Source: an uncultured Collinsella sp. (lineage in GTDB: Bacteria; Actinomycetota; Coriobacteriia; Coriobacteriales; Coriobacteriaceae). Taken from it: a DNA stretch of 32,862 nucleotides. The notes under the pieces were generated by a model, which saw nothing but the letters and a program-made list of their open reading frames with translations, did no database searches and was not told the origin of the DNA. The position numbers and the translations under genes were made by a program. Of this stretch, positions 9,173-17,589 are shown piece by piece; position 1 is the first letter of the stretch; each line of letters starts with the position of its first letter. Location of the stretch: positions 1-32,862 of the forward strand of contig CABVCJ010000019.1 in the NCBI GenBank assembly GCA_902496845.1, in the 5' to 3' direction.

Positions 9173-9265
9173 GATGCGGGAGTGCCGGCGGTGCAAACCA
9201 CAAGGCTGAGAGGGCATGGGGCCCAATCCTTTGAACCTGTCAGTTAATGCTGGCGTAGGGAGCAT
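9173..9265 (+). ncRNA. TPP riboswitch (THI box)
   Basis: The conserved elements of the thiamine-pyrophosphate aptamer are present in order: GGCTGAGAG (about 9203-9211), CCTTTGAACCTG (9228-9239) and TTAATGCTGGCGTAGGGA (9244-9261). The closing P1 stem pairs ATGC near 9174 with GCAT at 9262-9265. A terminator hairpin follows at once, so binding of TPP should end transcription before thiM. P3 is compact. Confidence 0.95.
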
Positions 9266-9277
9266 GCCGCCTTTACA

Positions 9278-9307
9278 GGGGCGCTGTCTATGCACAGCGC
9301 CCCTTTT
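9278..9307 (+). terminator. Attenuator hairpin of the TPP riboswitch
   Basis: Perfect 10-bp arms GGGGCGCTGT (9278-9287) and ACAGCGCCCC (9294-9303) with a six-base loop and a TTTT tail. It stands 12 bases after the aptamer and before the thiM ribosome binding site, marking transcription attenuation rather than translational control. Confidence 0.9.
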
Positions 9308-9329
9308 CTATGCCAAGGAGGCATGTGCA

Positions 9330-10169
9330 GTGATTGATTCGGAACAGCTTAAGCAACATATGGTCAAGGCCGTGGAGGAGATTCGCGCCACCAATCCGAT
9401 GGCCGGCTCCATCACCAACACGGTGACGATCGACTTTGTCGCCAATGCGCAGCTCGCCGTGGGTGGTTCGGCCGCCATGGTCTATCTGCCCGACGAGGGC
9501 GAGGCGCTCGTTGCCGGCGGCGGCGCCATCTATCTCAACATGGGCACGCTCTTCCCCATCTACGAGCAGACGATTCCCCGCGCGGCCAAGGCGGCACACG
9601 ACGCCGGCAAGCCCTGGGTGCTCGATCCGGTGGGCCTGGGCATCGGTAGCCTGCGCACCCAGTTGGTAAACGAGCTCAAGCAGTACAAGCCCGCCATCGT
9701 GCGCGGCAACGCCTCCGAGATCATCGCGCTCGCCGGCCTGTGGGGTCTTGAGGGCGAGGCGGCCGATCTGAGCCGCGTACGCGGTGTCGATACCACCGAT
9801 ACCGTCGATGCCGCCCGCGATGCTGCCGTGGCGCTTGCCCGCTACACCGGCGGCGCCGTGGTGGTCTCGGGCGAAGTCGACCTGATTACCGACGGCACGA
9901 CCGTGGCCAAGTCCCACGGCGGCAGCCCGCTCATGTCCAAGATCACCGGCTGCGGCTGCTCGCAGGGCGGCGTGCTGGCCGTGTACGCCTGCGCCGCCGA
10001 CCCGTTTACGGCAGCCGTCTGCGGCACCGCCGCCTACAACGTGGCCGGCACGCGTGCCGCCGCTGTCGCCGATGCCCCGGCAAGCTTTAAGGTCGCCTTT
10101 ATCGACGAGCTCTACCGCGCAACCGCCCAGGACATTGCCGATAACCAACTCGAGCTCGAGGAGGCATAG
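9330..10169 (+). CDS. thiM: Hydroxyethylthiazole kinase
   Basis: A 279-residue kinase that phosphorylates 4-methyl-5-(2-hydroxyethyl)thiazole, salvaging the thiazole half of thiamine. Family motifs are TNTVTIDFVAN near the N-terminus, PWVLDPVG (95-102), RGNASE (125-130) and the ATP-site/catalytic-cysteine loop ITGCGCSQGG (205-214). The start is GTG 9330: AAGGAGG lies at 9315-9321, eight bases upstream, and all upstream in-frame codons fall in the riboswitch and its terminator. It is the first gene of a riboswitch-controlled operon with a thiamine-binding protein gene and thiE; its stop is only three bases before the next start. Confidence 0.95.
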   Translation: MIDSEQLKQHMVKAVEEIRATNPMAGSITNTVTIDFVANAQLAVGGSAAMVYLPDEGEALVAGGGAIYLNMGTLFPIYEQTIPRAAKAAHDAGKPWVLDPVGLGIGSLRTQLVNELKQYKPAIVRGNASEIIALAGLWGLEGEAADLSRVRGVDTTDTVDAARDAAVALARYTGGAVVVSGEVDLITDGTTVAKSHGGSPLMSKITGCGCSQGGVLAVYACAADPFTAAVCGTAAYNVAGTRAAAVADAPASFKVAFIDELYRATAQDIADNQLELEEA

Positions 10170-10172
10170 GCC

Positions 10173-10514
10173 ATGTCCGAGCCTGCAACCAATACCGGCA
10201 TGAACACGCTCGTCGCCGTGGCCATCGCCCCGTGCGGCACCGGCGATGAGCTCTCCGCCGAGGTCGCCGAGGTCGTGCGCGTCATACGCGAGAGCGGCCT
10301 TCCCAACCGCACCACCTCGATGTTTACCGAGATCGAAGGCGACTGGGACGAGGTCATGCAGGTCGTGCGCGACGCGACCTTTGTGTTGGCGAGCAAGGGC
10401 ATCCGCACCGAAGTCGTGCTCAAAGCCGATATTCGTCCCGGATTTACCGACACCATGACCGGCAAGCTCGAGCGCATGGAAGCACAGATCAAGAAGCAGG
10501 AGGAAGCACGATGA
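10173..10514 (+). CDS. MTH1187/YqgV-family thiamine-binding protein
   Basis: A 113-residue protein of the MTH1187 family (DUF77, PF01910), small ferredoxin-fold proteins some of which bind thiamine or its pyrimidine part. Matching features are VAVAIAPCGTG at the start, VRVIRESGLP, TSMFTEIEGDWDEVMQVV and the GIRTEVVLKADIR strand. The ATG at 10173 has GAGGAGG eight bases upstream, at the end of thiM. The next gene, thiE, begins with the ATG that overlaps this gene's TGA (ATGA at 10511-10514), a translational coupling. An in-frame ATG at 10200 would give MNTLVAVAIAP, closer to the usual family N-terminus, but has no ribosome site. Confidence 0.88.
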   Translation: MSEPATNTGMNTLVAVAIAPCGTGDELSAEVAEVVRVIRESGLPNRTTSMFTEIEGDWDEVMQVVRDATFVLASKGIRTEVVLKADIRPGFTDTMTGKLERMEAQIKKQEEAR

Positions 10515-11206
10515 GCATCCGCGACAACCTTGATATCTCGGCCTATCTAGTACTCGGCCCCGAAAACACGCTGGGACGCCCCGTGGGCGATGTGGTGGCC
10601 CAGGCGCTCGACGCCGGCTTTACTTGCATCCAGGTGCGCTCCAAGGTGGCAAGTGTCCGCGAGATCATCGCGCTGACCGGCGACGCCGCACAGGCAATCG
10701 CGCAGGCCGGCAAGACCGGTCAGGTCGCCCTGCTCATCGACGACCGCCTGGACTGCGTGCTTGCTGCACGCGAGCAGGGCATTGCCGTCGACGGCGTGCA
10801 TGTGGGTCAGAGCGACATTCCCGTCGAGGTCTGCCGCAAGCTGCTGGGCCCCGACGCCATCGTGGGTCTTTCGGCCCGTTGTGAGGAGATGCTCGAGTAC
10901 GTCAAGACCGCCGACATGAGCCTGGTCGATTACCTGGGCATCGGTCCACTCCACGAGACCGAGACCAAACGCGATTGCGGACGCGCAGCCGACGGCTCCA
11001 TCATCACCAAAAGCTTTGAGGACCTGGCCGCACTCCACGCGGCAAGCCCCGTGCCCATCGTGGTGGGCGGCGGCGTCAAGACGGCCGACTTGCCGCAGCT
11101 CAAGGCCACCGGCGTCGATGGCTTCTTTGTGGTGAGCGCCGTCTGCAGTGCCGACGACCCCTACGCCGCCGCCAAGGAGCTCGTCGATACCTGGCAGCAG
11201 GCATAG
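10511..11206 (+). CDS. thiE: Thiamine-phosphate synthase
   Basis: A 231-residue TIM-barrel enzyme joining hydroxymethylpyrimidine diphosphate and thiazole phosphate to give thiamine monophosphate. Motifs in order: IQVRSK (40-45, phosphate-binding QxR), LLIDDRLD (75-82), VHVGQSD (97-102), VGLSAR (118-123), YLGIGPLHETETK (141-153) and VPIVVGGGV (181-189). The ATG overlaps the stop of the preceding gene, with AGGAGG upstream in that gene. With thiM it forms a salvage route needing a pyrimidine kinase (ThiD) encoded elsewhere; none is in this window. Confidence 0.95.
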   Translation: MSIRDNLDISAYLVLGPENTLGRPVGDVVAQALDAGFTCIQVRSKVASVREIIALTGDAAQAIAQAGKTGQVALLIDDRLDCVLAAREQGIAVDGVHVGQSDIPVEVCRKLLGPDAIVGLSARCEEMLEYVKTADMSLVDYLGIGPLHETETKRDCGRAADGSIITKSFEDLAALHAASPVPIVVGGGVKTADLPQLKATGVDGFFVVSAVCSADDPYAAAKELVDTWQQA

Positions 11207-11250
11207 GCATAGGCCGAGCAGCTGATCCGCAGCCTCGCATCTTTAGCAAT

Positions 11251-11296
11251 GGAAAGCGCATCCCAGTTTGGACCTCCATTCCGGGATGCGCTTTCC
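11251..11296. terminator. Long hairpin between the convergent thiE and patatin genes
   Basis: A perfect 14-bp inverted repeat, GGAAAGCGCATCCC (11251-11264) and GGGATGCGCTTTCC (11283-11296), with an 18-base loop. There is no clear T-tract on either side, but the position between convergent genes favours a shared terminator. Confidence 0.65.
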
Positions 11297-11307
11297 GCAT
11301 GCGACCC

Positions 11308-12177
11308 TTACCCCGCCAGATACGCTTCCAACGCCGGCAAGGTCGTCTCCGCATCGCGGCGACCGATCTGGTAGATGCGCTCGAGCTCATCCGGTTCACG
11401 GCACAGCGACGGTACCTTCACCGATTCGCTCGGCCGCACCACAAAGATTTCGCCGGCAGCCTCGCGACGTGCCAAGTCATCGAGCGTGGCATTGTAGACC
11501 TCATGCCGATGCTCAAGCGCTGCGACAAACTCCGGGTAGTGACGGAACACGCGCCGCAGCATGGGCATCACGCTGTTGGGCTGCTTCACAAAGCCCGCCG
11601 GCTGCGTGAGTACCACGATATTGCGGTCGTACCCCTGTGCAAACAGCCAAGCACTGGGAATTGAATCAGCCACGCCACCATCCAGATACTTATGTCCGTC
11701 AATAGCAACGGGACGCGTCGCCACAGGAATAGCCGACGACGCCCGGATCCACTCGATATCGCGCTCATCGCCATAAGGCAGGTCGTGATAGACGGCCTTG
11801 CCCGTCTCGATATCGGTACACACGCACGTAAACCGCATGGGGCAGGCGCGATATGCCTCCAGGTCGATAGGATCGCGCTCGATGGGCACCTCATGATAGG
11901 CAAAATCGGCATTGAACATGTCGCCAGTCCGCAGCCAGCTTGCTACACCCGCATAGCGCTTATCGGCACAATATGCCTTGTTGTAGCGAATGGCGCGCCC
12001 AATCTGCCGCGATTTAAAGTTGTAGCCAAACGCCGCGCCCGCCGAGACACCCACCATATGGTCGCAGGTCAAACCGTGCTCCATCCAAACGTCGAGCACG
12101 CCCGCCGTATACATACCGCGGTAGCCGCCTCCCTCGAGCGCCAGCCCCACCGTGCGCGTCATATTTGACTGTGCCAT
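11308..12177 (-). CDS. Patatin-like phospholipase family protein
   Basis: A 289-residue serine lipase/acyl hydrolase of the patatin family (RssA/YjjU type). The oxyanion-hole motif is GGGYRG (16-21), the nucleophile elbow GVSAG has S45, and the catalytic aspartate is D166 of YLDGG, giving the complete Ser-Asp dyad. It has no signal peptide and is likely cytoplasmic or membrane-peripheral. The start at 12177 (MAQSN) has GGAG about eight bases upstream; the in-frame extension to 12261 lacks both homology and a ribosome site. It is divergent from the GGDEF-EAL gene and convergent with thiE. Confidence 0.9.
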   Translation of the reverse strand: MAQSNMTRTVGLALEGGGYRGMYTAGVLDVWMEHGLTCDHMVGVSAGAAFGYNFKSRQIGRAIRYNKAYCADKRYAGVASWLRTGDMFNADFAYHEVPIERDPIDLEAYRACPMRFTCVCTDIETGKAVYHDLPYGDERDIEWIRASSAIPVATRPVAIDGHKYLDGGVADSIPSAWLFAQGYDRNIVVLTQPAGFVKQPNSVMPMLRRVFRHYPEFVAALEHRHEVYNATLDDLARREAAGEIFVVRPSESVKVPSLCREPDELERIYQIGRRDAETTLPALEAYLAG

Positions 12178-12501
12178 GCGACCATCTCCGTTCCTGCGTT
12201 TTAAACCGGGACAAGTATACCCGTCAACATATATCGTCTCAGTCGCATTTTTATCAAGCATCGCATCGTCGCGCTACCGCTTGTCGAATAATAGTCGCCC
12301 GCAGCATGTACACCCATCTATAATTGTGCACTGTTGTTTATGCTACTCAGCAGTTATCAACAGCGAACATTCGTCGGCAAATTAACCCAACAACGCAGCA
12401 AGACGGGGGCCTGGATACACGCAAAACGCCGAGCAACGACGCGTGTACACAACGAGCTCGCCCGACGCAATCCGCCCCGACCTCAGAAAGCCGCTTAGAA
12501 C
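12178..12501. other. Intergenic region between divergent patatin and GGDEF-EAL genes
   Basis: 324 bases without a supportable gene. It is AT-richer than its neighbours around 12230-12380. A plus-strand TATAAT at 12319-12324 could be a -10 box for the GGDEF-EAL gene, though no good -35 is visible 16-18 bases upstream. A 7-bp inverted repeat, TACACGC (12416-12422) and GCGTGTA (12441-12447), could fold in the leader. No riboswitch was recognised. Confidence 0.4.
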
Positions 12502-15219
12502 ATGGAAACTGTCAGCAATTACACCGAAACGCTCGAAAAGACCGTCCGCGACCTTCTCGAGCGTCAGGATGATCTGATTAGGACCGCCTTTACCGACCAG
12601 CTTACCGGACTTGGCAACCGCGGCGGCTTTGCCCGTTCCCTCGAGGAGCTCTGGGAGCAGGACGCCCCCGTTACCATGGCGTTCATCGACATCGACAATC
12701 TCAAGCACTGCAACGATGTCTTTGGCCATGACGAGGGCAACCGCTATATCTTGCAGGTAAGCCTTTATCTCAAGCTGTATATGAAGGTAGACGAGGCGGC
12801 ATTTCGTCTGGGAGGCGACGAGTTTGCCATCCTATCTACGATTGCGACCGAGGACGACCTCGCCGAACGTCTGGAACACTGCCGAACGATCCTGCTCAAA
12901 AACAACGATTCCGAGATGCCCCACTCGTTTAGCTACGGAGTGGCACACGCCGACCCCGCCCTGGGCGAAGCCTCCAATCGCATGACACTCGATGCCGACC
13001 ATCGCATGTACGACTACAAGCTACGTCATGCCATGCATCTTGATCGACGTAATATCGCGCAAGTCCACACCGACGACTTCGAAATAAGCGACCGTATTTT
13101 CGACGCCTTTTCGATGCTCAACGAAGGCCGTTATTTCTTTATCGAGAACTTGGACAAGGACCGCACCCTTTGGTCGCAAGGTGCCTTGCGCGATCTCGGT
13201 CTTCCTTCGGAGCACATAGACAGCTGCCGCGATTTCTGGAAGACGCGTGTCCATCCCGATGACCTCGAGGCCTACGCCAACGACATCAACCAGATCTTTA
13301 ACGGCTCCAAACACCGCCGCGTCATGCAGTACCGCATGCGCAATGCCGCGGGTGACTACGTTCTCTGCCGTGCTCGCGGGTTTCGCATCGACGGCGACGG
13401 AAATGCCCCCTCGCTCTATGTCGGCGAACTTGTCAACCACTCACTTGCCGAGACCGTCGACGCCGCCACGGGCCTCGGAACGCAGCGTATGCTGATCAAC
13501 GCTATCGATGCCTGCCGCCGCGATCGTTGCGAGACAGGGCTTATAGCGGTGCGCGTTCGTGGCACGACAAAGCTCAACGAGCTCTACGGGGCCGAGGCTG
13601 TCGACAACATGCTTGCCGAATACGCAGGCCGCATGCTGTCGATCACCCGCGGCAGGAGCCGGGTCTACCGTTCACGAAGCGTCCAGTTCGTCGTGCTCAG
13701 CAACGACTTGGACCACGAGGCATTCGAGCAACTGACCCGCCACCTTAAAGAGGCCGTTTTCGCTCCTGTTCAAATCGCAGGCGACACCATTACTCCCGTC
13801 TGCCTTGTCGTCCCGGCCTTTTACGAGCACTTAACCCATCAAGCGACCGCCGTTTTAGGCGAACTCGACCGTCGCCTTCGCACGGCCGGCGGGCTTGTTC
13901 CCAACGACAGCCTCCCCATACCCGAGGCGGAGCGCAAAAGCGCCATCGCCGAACGTATCGACTCGCTCACGGGCCTCTATCGACCCAGCGAGTTTATGCG
14001 GCGCGCCAACGCATTTCTCGAGGCAAGGCGCGACGACACCTGGTGCATCGCCACCGTCGACATGGGTCACATGCGCCTGTTTAATGAATGGCACGGCCAG
14101 GCCGAGGGCGACCGCGTACTCGCCGATGTGGGCACGGTCCTCAAGGACGTCGAGAATGCCGATATGGGCGTCGCAGGGTACTGGGGCCAAGATGACTTTT
14201 GCGCACTCATCCCCTTTAAGCACATCACCGTCCATCAAATCTACAACCGCGTTCGCGAGGCAGTAGCCAGGCATGATGACGGCGTAGGTTTTTGGCCGTC
14301 CATGGGCGTTTACCCCATCGACTCCAATGAGGAGATCACCATCGATGCGCAGGCAAAGGCCATGTTTACCAATCGGCGCGCAAAAAACGACTTCAAGGAG
14401 CGCATTGCCATTTTCTGTCCTGCGGAGTACGAGCGCGAAGTCGCGTTCCACCGCACGCTGACCGAATTCCAGTACGCACTTTCAAACGGCCGCATCACGT
14501 ACTACCTTCAGCCCCAGGTCGATATGGAAACCGGCAAGATCATTGGCGCCGAGGCTCTTACACGCTGGATTGACAAGGACGGCTCTCTCATTTCGCCCGC
14601 AACGTTTATCCCCGCACTCGAGGAAAGCGGCTTTGTAGTAACGCTCGACAAGTACATTTGGCAGGGTGTCGCCATATGGCTTCGCGAGCGTCTCGATCGC
14701 GGTCTTCGCGTGGTTCCGGTCTCGCTTAATGTGTCTCGCGTGGACATTCTTGCCTGCGACGTTGCCGAACATATGGGGGCACTCGCCGCCCAATACAACC
14801 TACCGCCCGAGCTCATGCGTATCGAGATCACCGAGACGGCTTATACGGGAGAATCCGAGGCCGTGGATAAGCTGACCGCAGATCTGCACACCCGCGGCTT
14901 CTCGACCTACATGGACGATTTTGGCACCGGCCAGTCCACGCTCGCGATGCTCAAGAACGTCAACGTCGACGTCATCAAGCTCGATCGCACGTTTGTGCCC
15001 GTTGACGGCGATCGTGGCCGCAGCGCTCAGATCGTGTCATCGATGCTCGAGATGGCGCAGTCGCTCCATCTGCCCGTTGTAATCGAAGGCATCGAGACAA
15101 ATGAGCAGGCGAACATGCTGCGCCACATGGGCGCCCGCTACGCTCAGGGCTTCCTCTACTACCGCCCCATGCAGGCAAAGGATTTTGAGGCATTGCTCGA
15201 TGGTGGCAATAACAACTGA
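12502..15219 (+). CDS. GGDEF-PAS-GGDEF-GGDEF-EAL cyclic-di-GMP signalling protein
   Basis: A 905-residue cytoplasmic protein without membrane helices. An N-terminal GGDEF domain (about 25-180) has an intact active site, RLGGDEF (102-108). A PAS_3-like domain follows (about 200-315, HPDD at 251-254). A second GGDEF-like domain (about 320-465) is degenerate, with RSRSVQF at the active site; a third (about 485-640) has GQDDF (562-566). The C-terminal EAL domain (about 650-900) is complete: E684 of EAL, N743, E775, D805-D806, K827, E862 and E865. It is therefore predicted to both make and degrade c-di-GMP, or to act mainly as a phosphodiesterase tuned by the GGDEF and PAS domains. Its first 465 residues are paralogous to the next gene. 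The ribosome site before ATG 12502 is weak. Confidence 0.9.
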   Translation: METVSNYTETLEKTVRDLLERQDDLIRTAFTDQLTGLGNRGGFARSLEELWEQDAPVTMAFIDIDNLKHCNDVFGHDEGNRYILQVSLYLKLYMKVDEAAFRLGGDEFAILSTIATEDDLAERLEHCRTILLKNNDSEMPHSFSYGVAHADPALGEASNRMTLDADHRMYDYKLRHAMHLDRRNIAQVHTDDFEISDRIFDAFSMLNEGRYFFIENLDKDRTLWSQGALRDLGLPSEHIDSCRDFWKTRVHPDDLEAYANDINQIFNGSKHRRVMQYRMRNAAGDYVLCRARGFRIDGDGNAPSLYVGELVNHSLAETVDAATGLGTQRMLINAIDACRRDRCETGLIAVRVRGTTKLNELYGAEAVDNMLAEYAGRMLSITRGRSRVYRSRSVQFVVLSNDLDHEAFEQLTRHLKEAVFAPVQIAGDTITPVCLVVPAFYEHLTHQATAVLGELDRRLRTAGGLVPNDSLPIPEAERKSAIAERIDSLTGLYRPSEFMRRANAFLEARRDDTWCIATVDMGHMRLFNEWHGQAEGDRVLADVGTVLKDVENADMGVAGYWGQDDFCALIPFKHITVHQIYNRVREAVARHDDGVGFWPSMGVYPIDSNEEITIDAQAKAMFTNRRAKNDFKERIAIFCPAEYEREVAFHRTLTEFQYALSNGRITYYLQPQVDMETGKIIGAEALTRWIDKDGSLISPATFIPALEESGFVVTLDKYIWQGVAIWLRERLDRGLRVVPVSLNVSRVDILACDVAEHMGALAAQYNLPPELMRIEITETAYTGESEAVDKLTADLHTRGFSTYMDDFGTGQSTLAMLKNVNVDVIKLDRTFVPVDGDRGRSAQIVSSMLEMAQSLHLPVVIEGIETNEQANMLRHMGARYAQGFLYYRPMQAKDFEALLDGGNNN

Positions 15220-15277
15220 TACGCTCGTGCGCAAAACGCCACCGTCGAAGGGGGTATTTGTCTCCATTAGCTAACTT

Positions 15278-15308
15278 ATATCCCCAATTCAAACCAAATT
15301 GGGGATAT
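15278..15308. repeat. Perfect 12-bp inverted repeat between the two GGDEF genes
   Basis: ATATCCCCAATT (15278-15289) and AATTGGGGATAT (15297-15308) flank the seven-base loop CAAACCA. There is no T-tract, and it ends 22 bases before the next ribosome site, so it could be an operator, a weak terminator, or a leader hairpin. Confidence 0.7.
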
Positions 15309-15346
15309 GATACAAACCGTTGTTCCGCCCAAGGAGGTTATCCATC

Positions 15347-16876
15347 ATGAACGAGTCATATCGCCTGGGCGAGCAATCGATTATTACCTATCTTCAGCGA
15401 CTTGCGAATGGCGTATCGACCGCCGAACTCGATGTTGCCGCGCTGCCTGCTGAGCTACGCGCTGTTGGTGAGCAGCTGCAAAAGACGCATGCCATCCTGC
15501 AACAAGAGCGCCAGCTGCTTGAGCGCAACGCCTATATCGATCCGCTCACCAACTTGGGCAACCGCAACGGATTTGACCGTCACGTCGAGCAACTCTGGCG
15601 CAAAGGCGACCCCTTCACCTGCGCCTATATTGACATCGACCATCTCAAGCATTGTAACGATAGGTTTGGCCACGCCGAAGGCAATCGCTATATTCTGAGC
15701 ATCTGCCGCACGCTCTCCGAAACCATGGAGCACGATGAGATGCTGTTCCGTATCGGTGGAGACGAGTTTGTGCTTATCTCGCTCTCCGCAAACGAGACTG
15801 AACTCGAGCAGCGCTTGGAGCAGGTGCGTGCCGGGCTGATCGAGGCGAGCTCAGGTGGCAAGGCGCCCATGATCGCCAGCTTTAGCTTTGGCTGCTCGCG
15901 CGTCGATCCACTTGCCGGCGACACGCGTCGCCAGATGACGATGGATGCCGATCGCAAGATGTATCGCTATAAGCTTATGCATCGTGTGCAGCAACCGAAA
16001 GACAATGACGCGCCGCAACGCCCAATCGTCGATCAGCTTCCCTGCAACGACCGGGTGTTCCAAGCGATCTCCATGAGCTCCGAGACGCGCTATCCGTTCA
16101 TCCTTAACCTCGATACGGGAGAATCGCAATGGTCGGTTAACGCCGTGCGCGATTTTGACCTGCCCTCCCAGCACCCTTTTAACTCGGTCGACATGTGGCT
16201 CGCCCGCGTTCATCCCGAGGACCGCGACAACGTACGCGCCGAGCTCGACATGGTGATAAACGGCACGTGGCACTTCCACTACATGCAGTATCGCGTAATG
16301 GATGCCACCGGAAAATACGTGCTTTGCGACTGCACGGGCTACCGTTTGGACGGCACCGATACCGAGCCCAGCATGTATGTGGGCATTATCATCAACCGAA
16401 GCTTGGCAGGTACGACCGACTCGGTAACGGGCCTGGGCGATGTCCACGCGCTGGTCAACGCTATTGGAGAGATGCGCCGCGTGGCGCGCGAGGCAGGCTT
16501 TATTGCCATTAAGGTCGACGATATCGCCGAAGTCAATGCCCGCTTTGGATTCGATGCAGGCGACCGCGTGCTCGCCGAAAGTGCCGCCTGCCTCATGGAA
16601 TGCTCGCGCGGCAAGGGTCGCCTGTTCCGCTCGACGGGGCCGACATTCGTGGCGCTTTTCGACGACTTTGATCCCGAAGAGACCGACGCGATCGCAGACG
16701 AAATCGAGCGGTTCCTGGGTTCTCCCGTGCTCATCGGCTCGCTTGAATATCAGCCGCCCATTCGTGTGGCGACGCTTCATCTGGACGCTGTCGATCGACA
16801 GCCCGTTTCCATTTTGAACGAGCTCAAAGCGTTGCTCGGTAAAGCCGTGCAGGTGCCAGGTACCAAACTGGATTAG
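15347..16876 (+). CDS. GGDEF-PAS-GGDEF diguanylate cyclase
   Basis: A 509-residue cytoplasmic protein. An N-terminal helical segment (about 25-62, likely coiled coil) leads into a GGDEF domain with an intact active site, FRIGGDEF (134-141). A PAS_3-like domain (about 235-350, HPED) and a second, degenerate GGDEF-like domain (RSTGPTF) follow. It lacks the third GGDEF and EAL domains of the preceding gene, to which it is otherwise collinear, and so is likely a dedicated cyclase making c-di-GMP. ATG 15347 has a very strong ribosome site (AAGGAGGTTATCC at 15331-15343). An in-frame codon at 15320 lies upstream of that site and is rejected as start. The two genes are separated by 127 bases. Confidence 0.9.
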   Translation: MNESYRLGEQSIITYLQRLANGVSTAELDVAALPAELRAVGEQLQKTHAILQQERQLLERNAYIDPLTNLGNRNGFDRHVEQLWRKGDPFTCAYIDIDHLKHCNDRFGHAEGNRYILSICRTLSETMEHDEMLFRIGGDEFVLISLSANETELEQRLEQVRAGLIEASSGGKAPMIASFSFGCSRVDPLAGDTRRQMTMDADRKMYRYKLMHRVQQPKDNDAPQRPIVDQLPCNDRVFQAISMSSETRYPFILNLDTGESQWSVNAVRDFDLPSQHPFNSVDMWLARVHPEDRDNVRAELDMVINGTWHFHYMQYRVMDATGKYVLCDCTGYRLDGTDTEPSMYVGIIINRSLAGTTDSVTGLGDVHALVNAIGEMRRVAREAGFIAIKVDDIAEVNARFGFDAGDRVLAESAACLMECSRGKGRLFRSTGPTFVALFDDFDPEETDAIADEIERFLGSPVLIGSLEYQPPIRVATLHLDAVDRQPVSILNELKALLGKAVQVPGTKLD

Positions 16877-16950
16877 CACCGCGCCCGCACCGCCTCCCCC
16901 ATCGTGCGATAATCCTCTGCAGAAGTCACCAACAGCAGAGGGAGTTTGTG

Positions 16951-17574
16951 ATGAAGGTTCTTTTGGTCAATGGCAGTCCCAAGGCAAACGGCAATACCGC
17001 CCGCGCACTCGCCGAGGTCTCCGAGCAACTCAACGCCGAGGGCATCGATACCGAGGTGTTCCAGCTGGGCGCCAAGCCCATTCGCGACTGCATCGGTTGC
17101 GGCCAGTGCGGCAAGCTTGGCGGTCGCTGCACCTTTGACGACGACGTGGTGAACGAGCTCATCGCTGCCGCCGAGCAGGCAGATGGCTTTGTCTTTGGCT
17201 CCCCCGTCTACTATGCGCATCCCAGCGGACGCATCCTCTCGGCTCTCGACCGCGCATTCTATGCTGGCAGCAAGGCCTTTGCGCACAAGCCGGGTGCCGC
17301 GGTCGCCGTCGCCCGCCGTGGCGGCACCTCGACCACCTTCGATGTACTCAACAAGTACTTCACTATCAACCAGATGCCCGTGGTGGCCTCCACGTACTGG
17401 AACAACGTCTTTGGTGCCATGCCGGGCGAGGCCGCCCAGGACGCCGAGGGCCTGGCCACCATGCGAAACATCGGCAAAAACATGGCCTGGCTCCTGCATT
17501 GTATCGAAGCAGGACAGGCCGCCGGCATCGAAGCCCCCGAAGGCGATCGCGCCCGCACCAACTTCATTCGTTAG
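16951..17574 (+). CDS. Iron-sulfur flavoprotein / NADPH-dependent FMN reductase-type protein
   Basis: A 207-residue flavodoxin-fold oxidoreductase. The N-terminal FMN phosphate loop is NGSPKANGNT (7-16). A compact cysteine cluster, C47-x2-C50-x2-C53-x6-C60, matches the [4Fe-4S] site of archaeal and clostridial iron-sulfur flavoproteins. GSPVYY is the second flavin-contacting loop. It probably shuttles electrons or reduces quinones or azo/nitro compounds; the substrate is unknown. ATG 16951 has GAGGGAG six bases upstream; an overlapping GTG at 16948 is less well spaced. The next gene begins 15 bases later and is probably in the same operon. Confidence 0.87.
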   Translation: MKVLLVNGSPKANGNTARALAEVSEQLNAEGIDTEVFQLGAKPIRDCIGCGQCGKLGGRCTFDDDVVNELIAAAEQADGFVFGSPVYYAHPSGRILSALDRAFYAGSKAFAHKPGAAVAVARRGGTSTTFDVLNKYFTINQMPVVASTYWNNVFGAMPGEAAQDAEGLATMRNIGKNMAWLLHCIEAGQAAGIEAPEGDRARTNFIR

Positions 17575-17589
17575 AACGGGAGCCGATAA

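Noticed and set aside
9216..9329. Extension of thiM to 9216
   Set aside because: This stretch is the TPP aptamer and its terminator; the ribosome site AAGGAGG is at 9315-9321.
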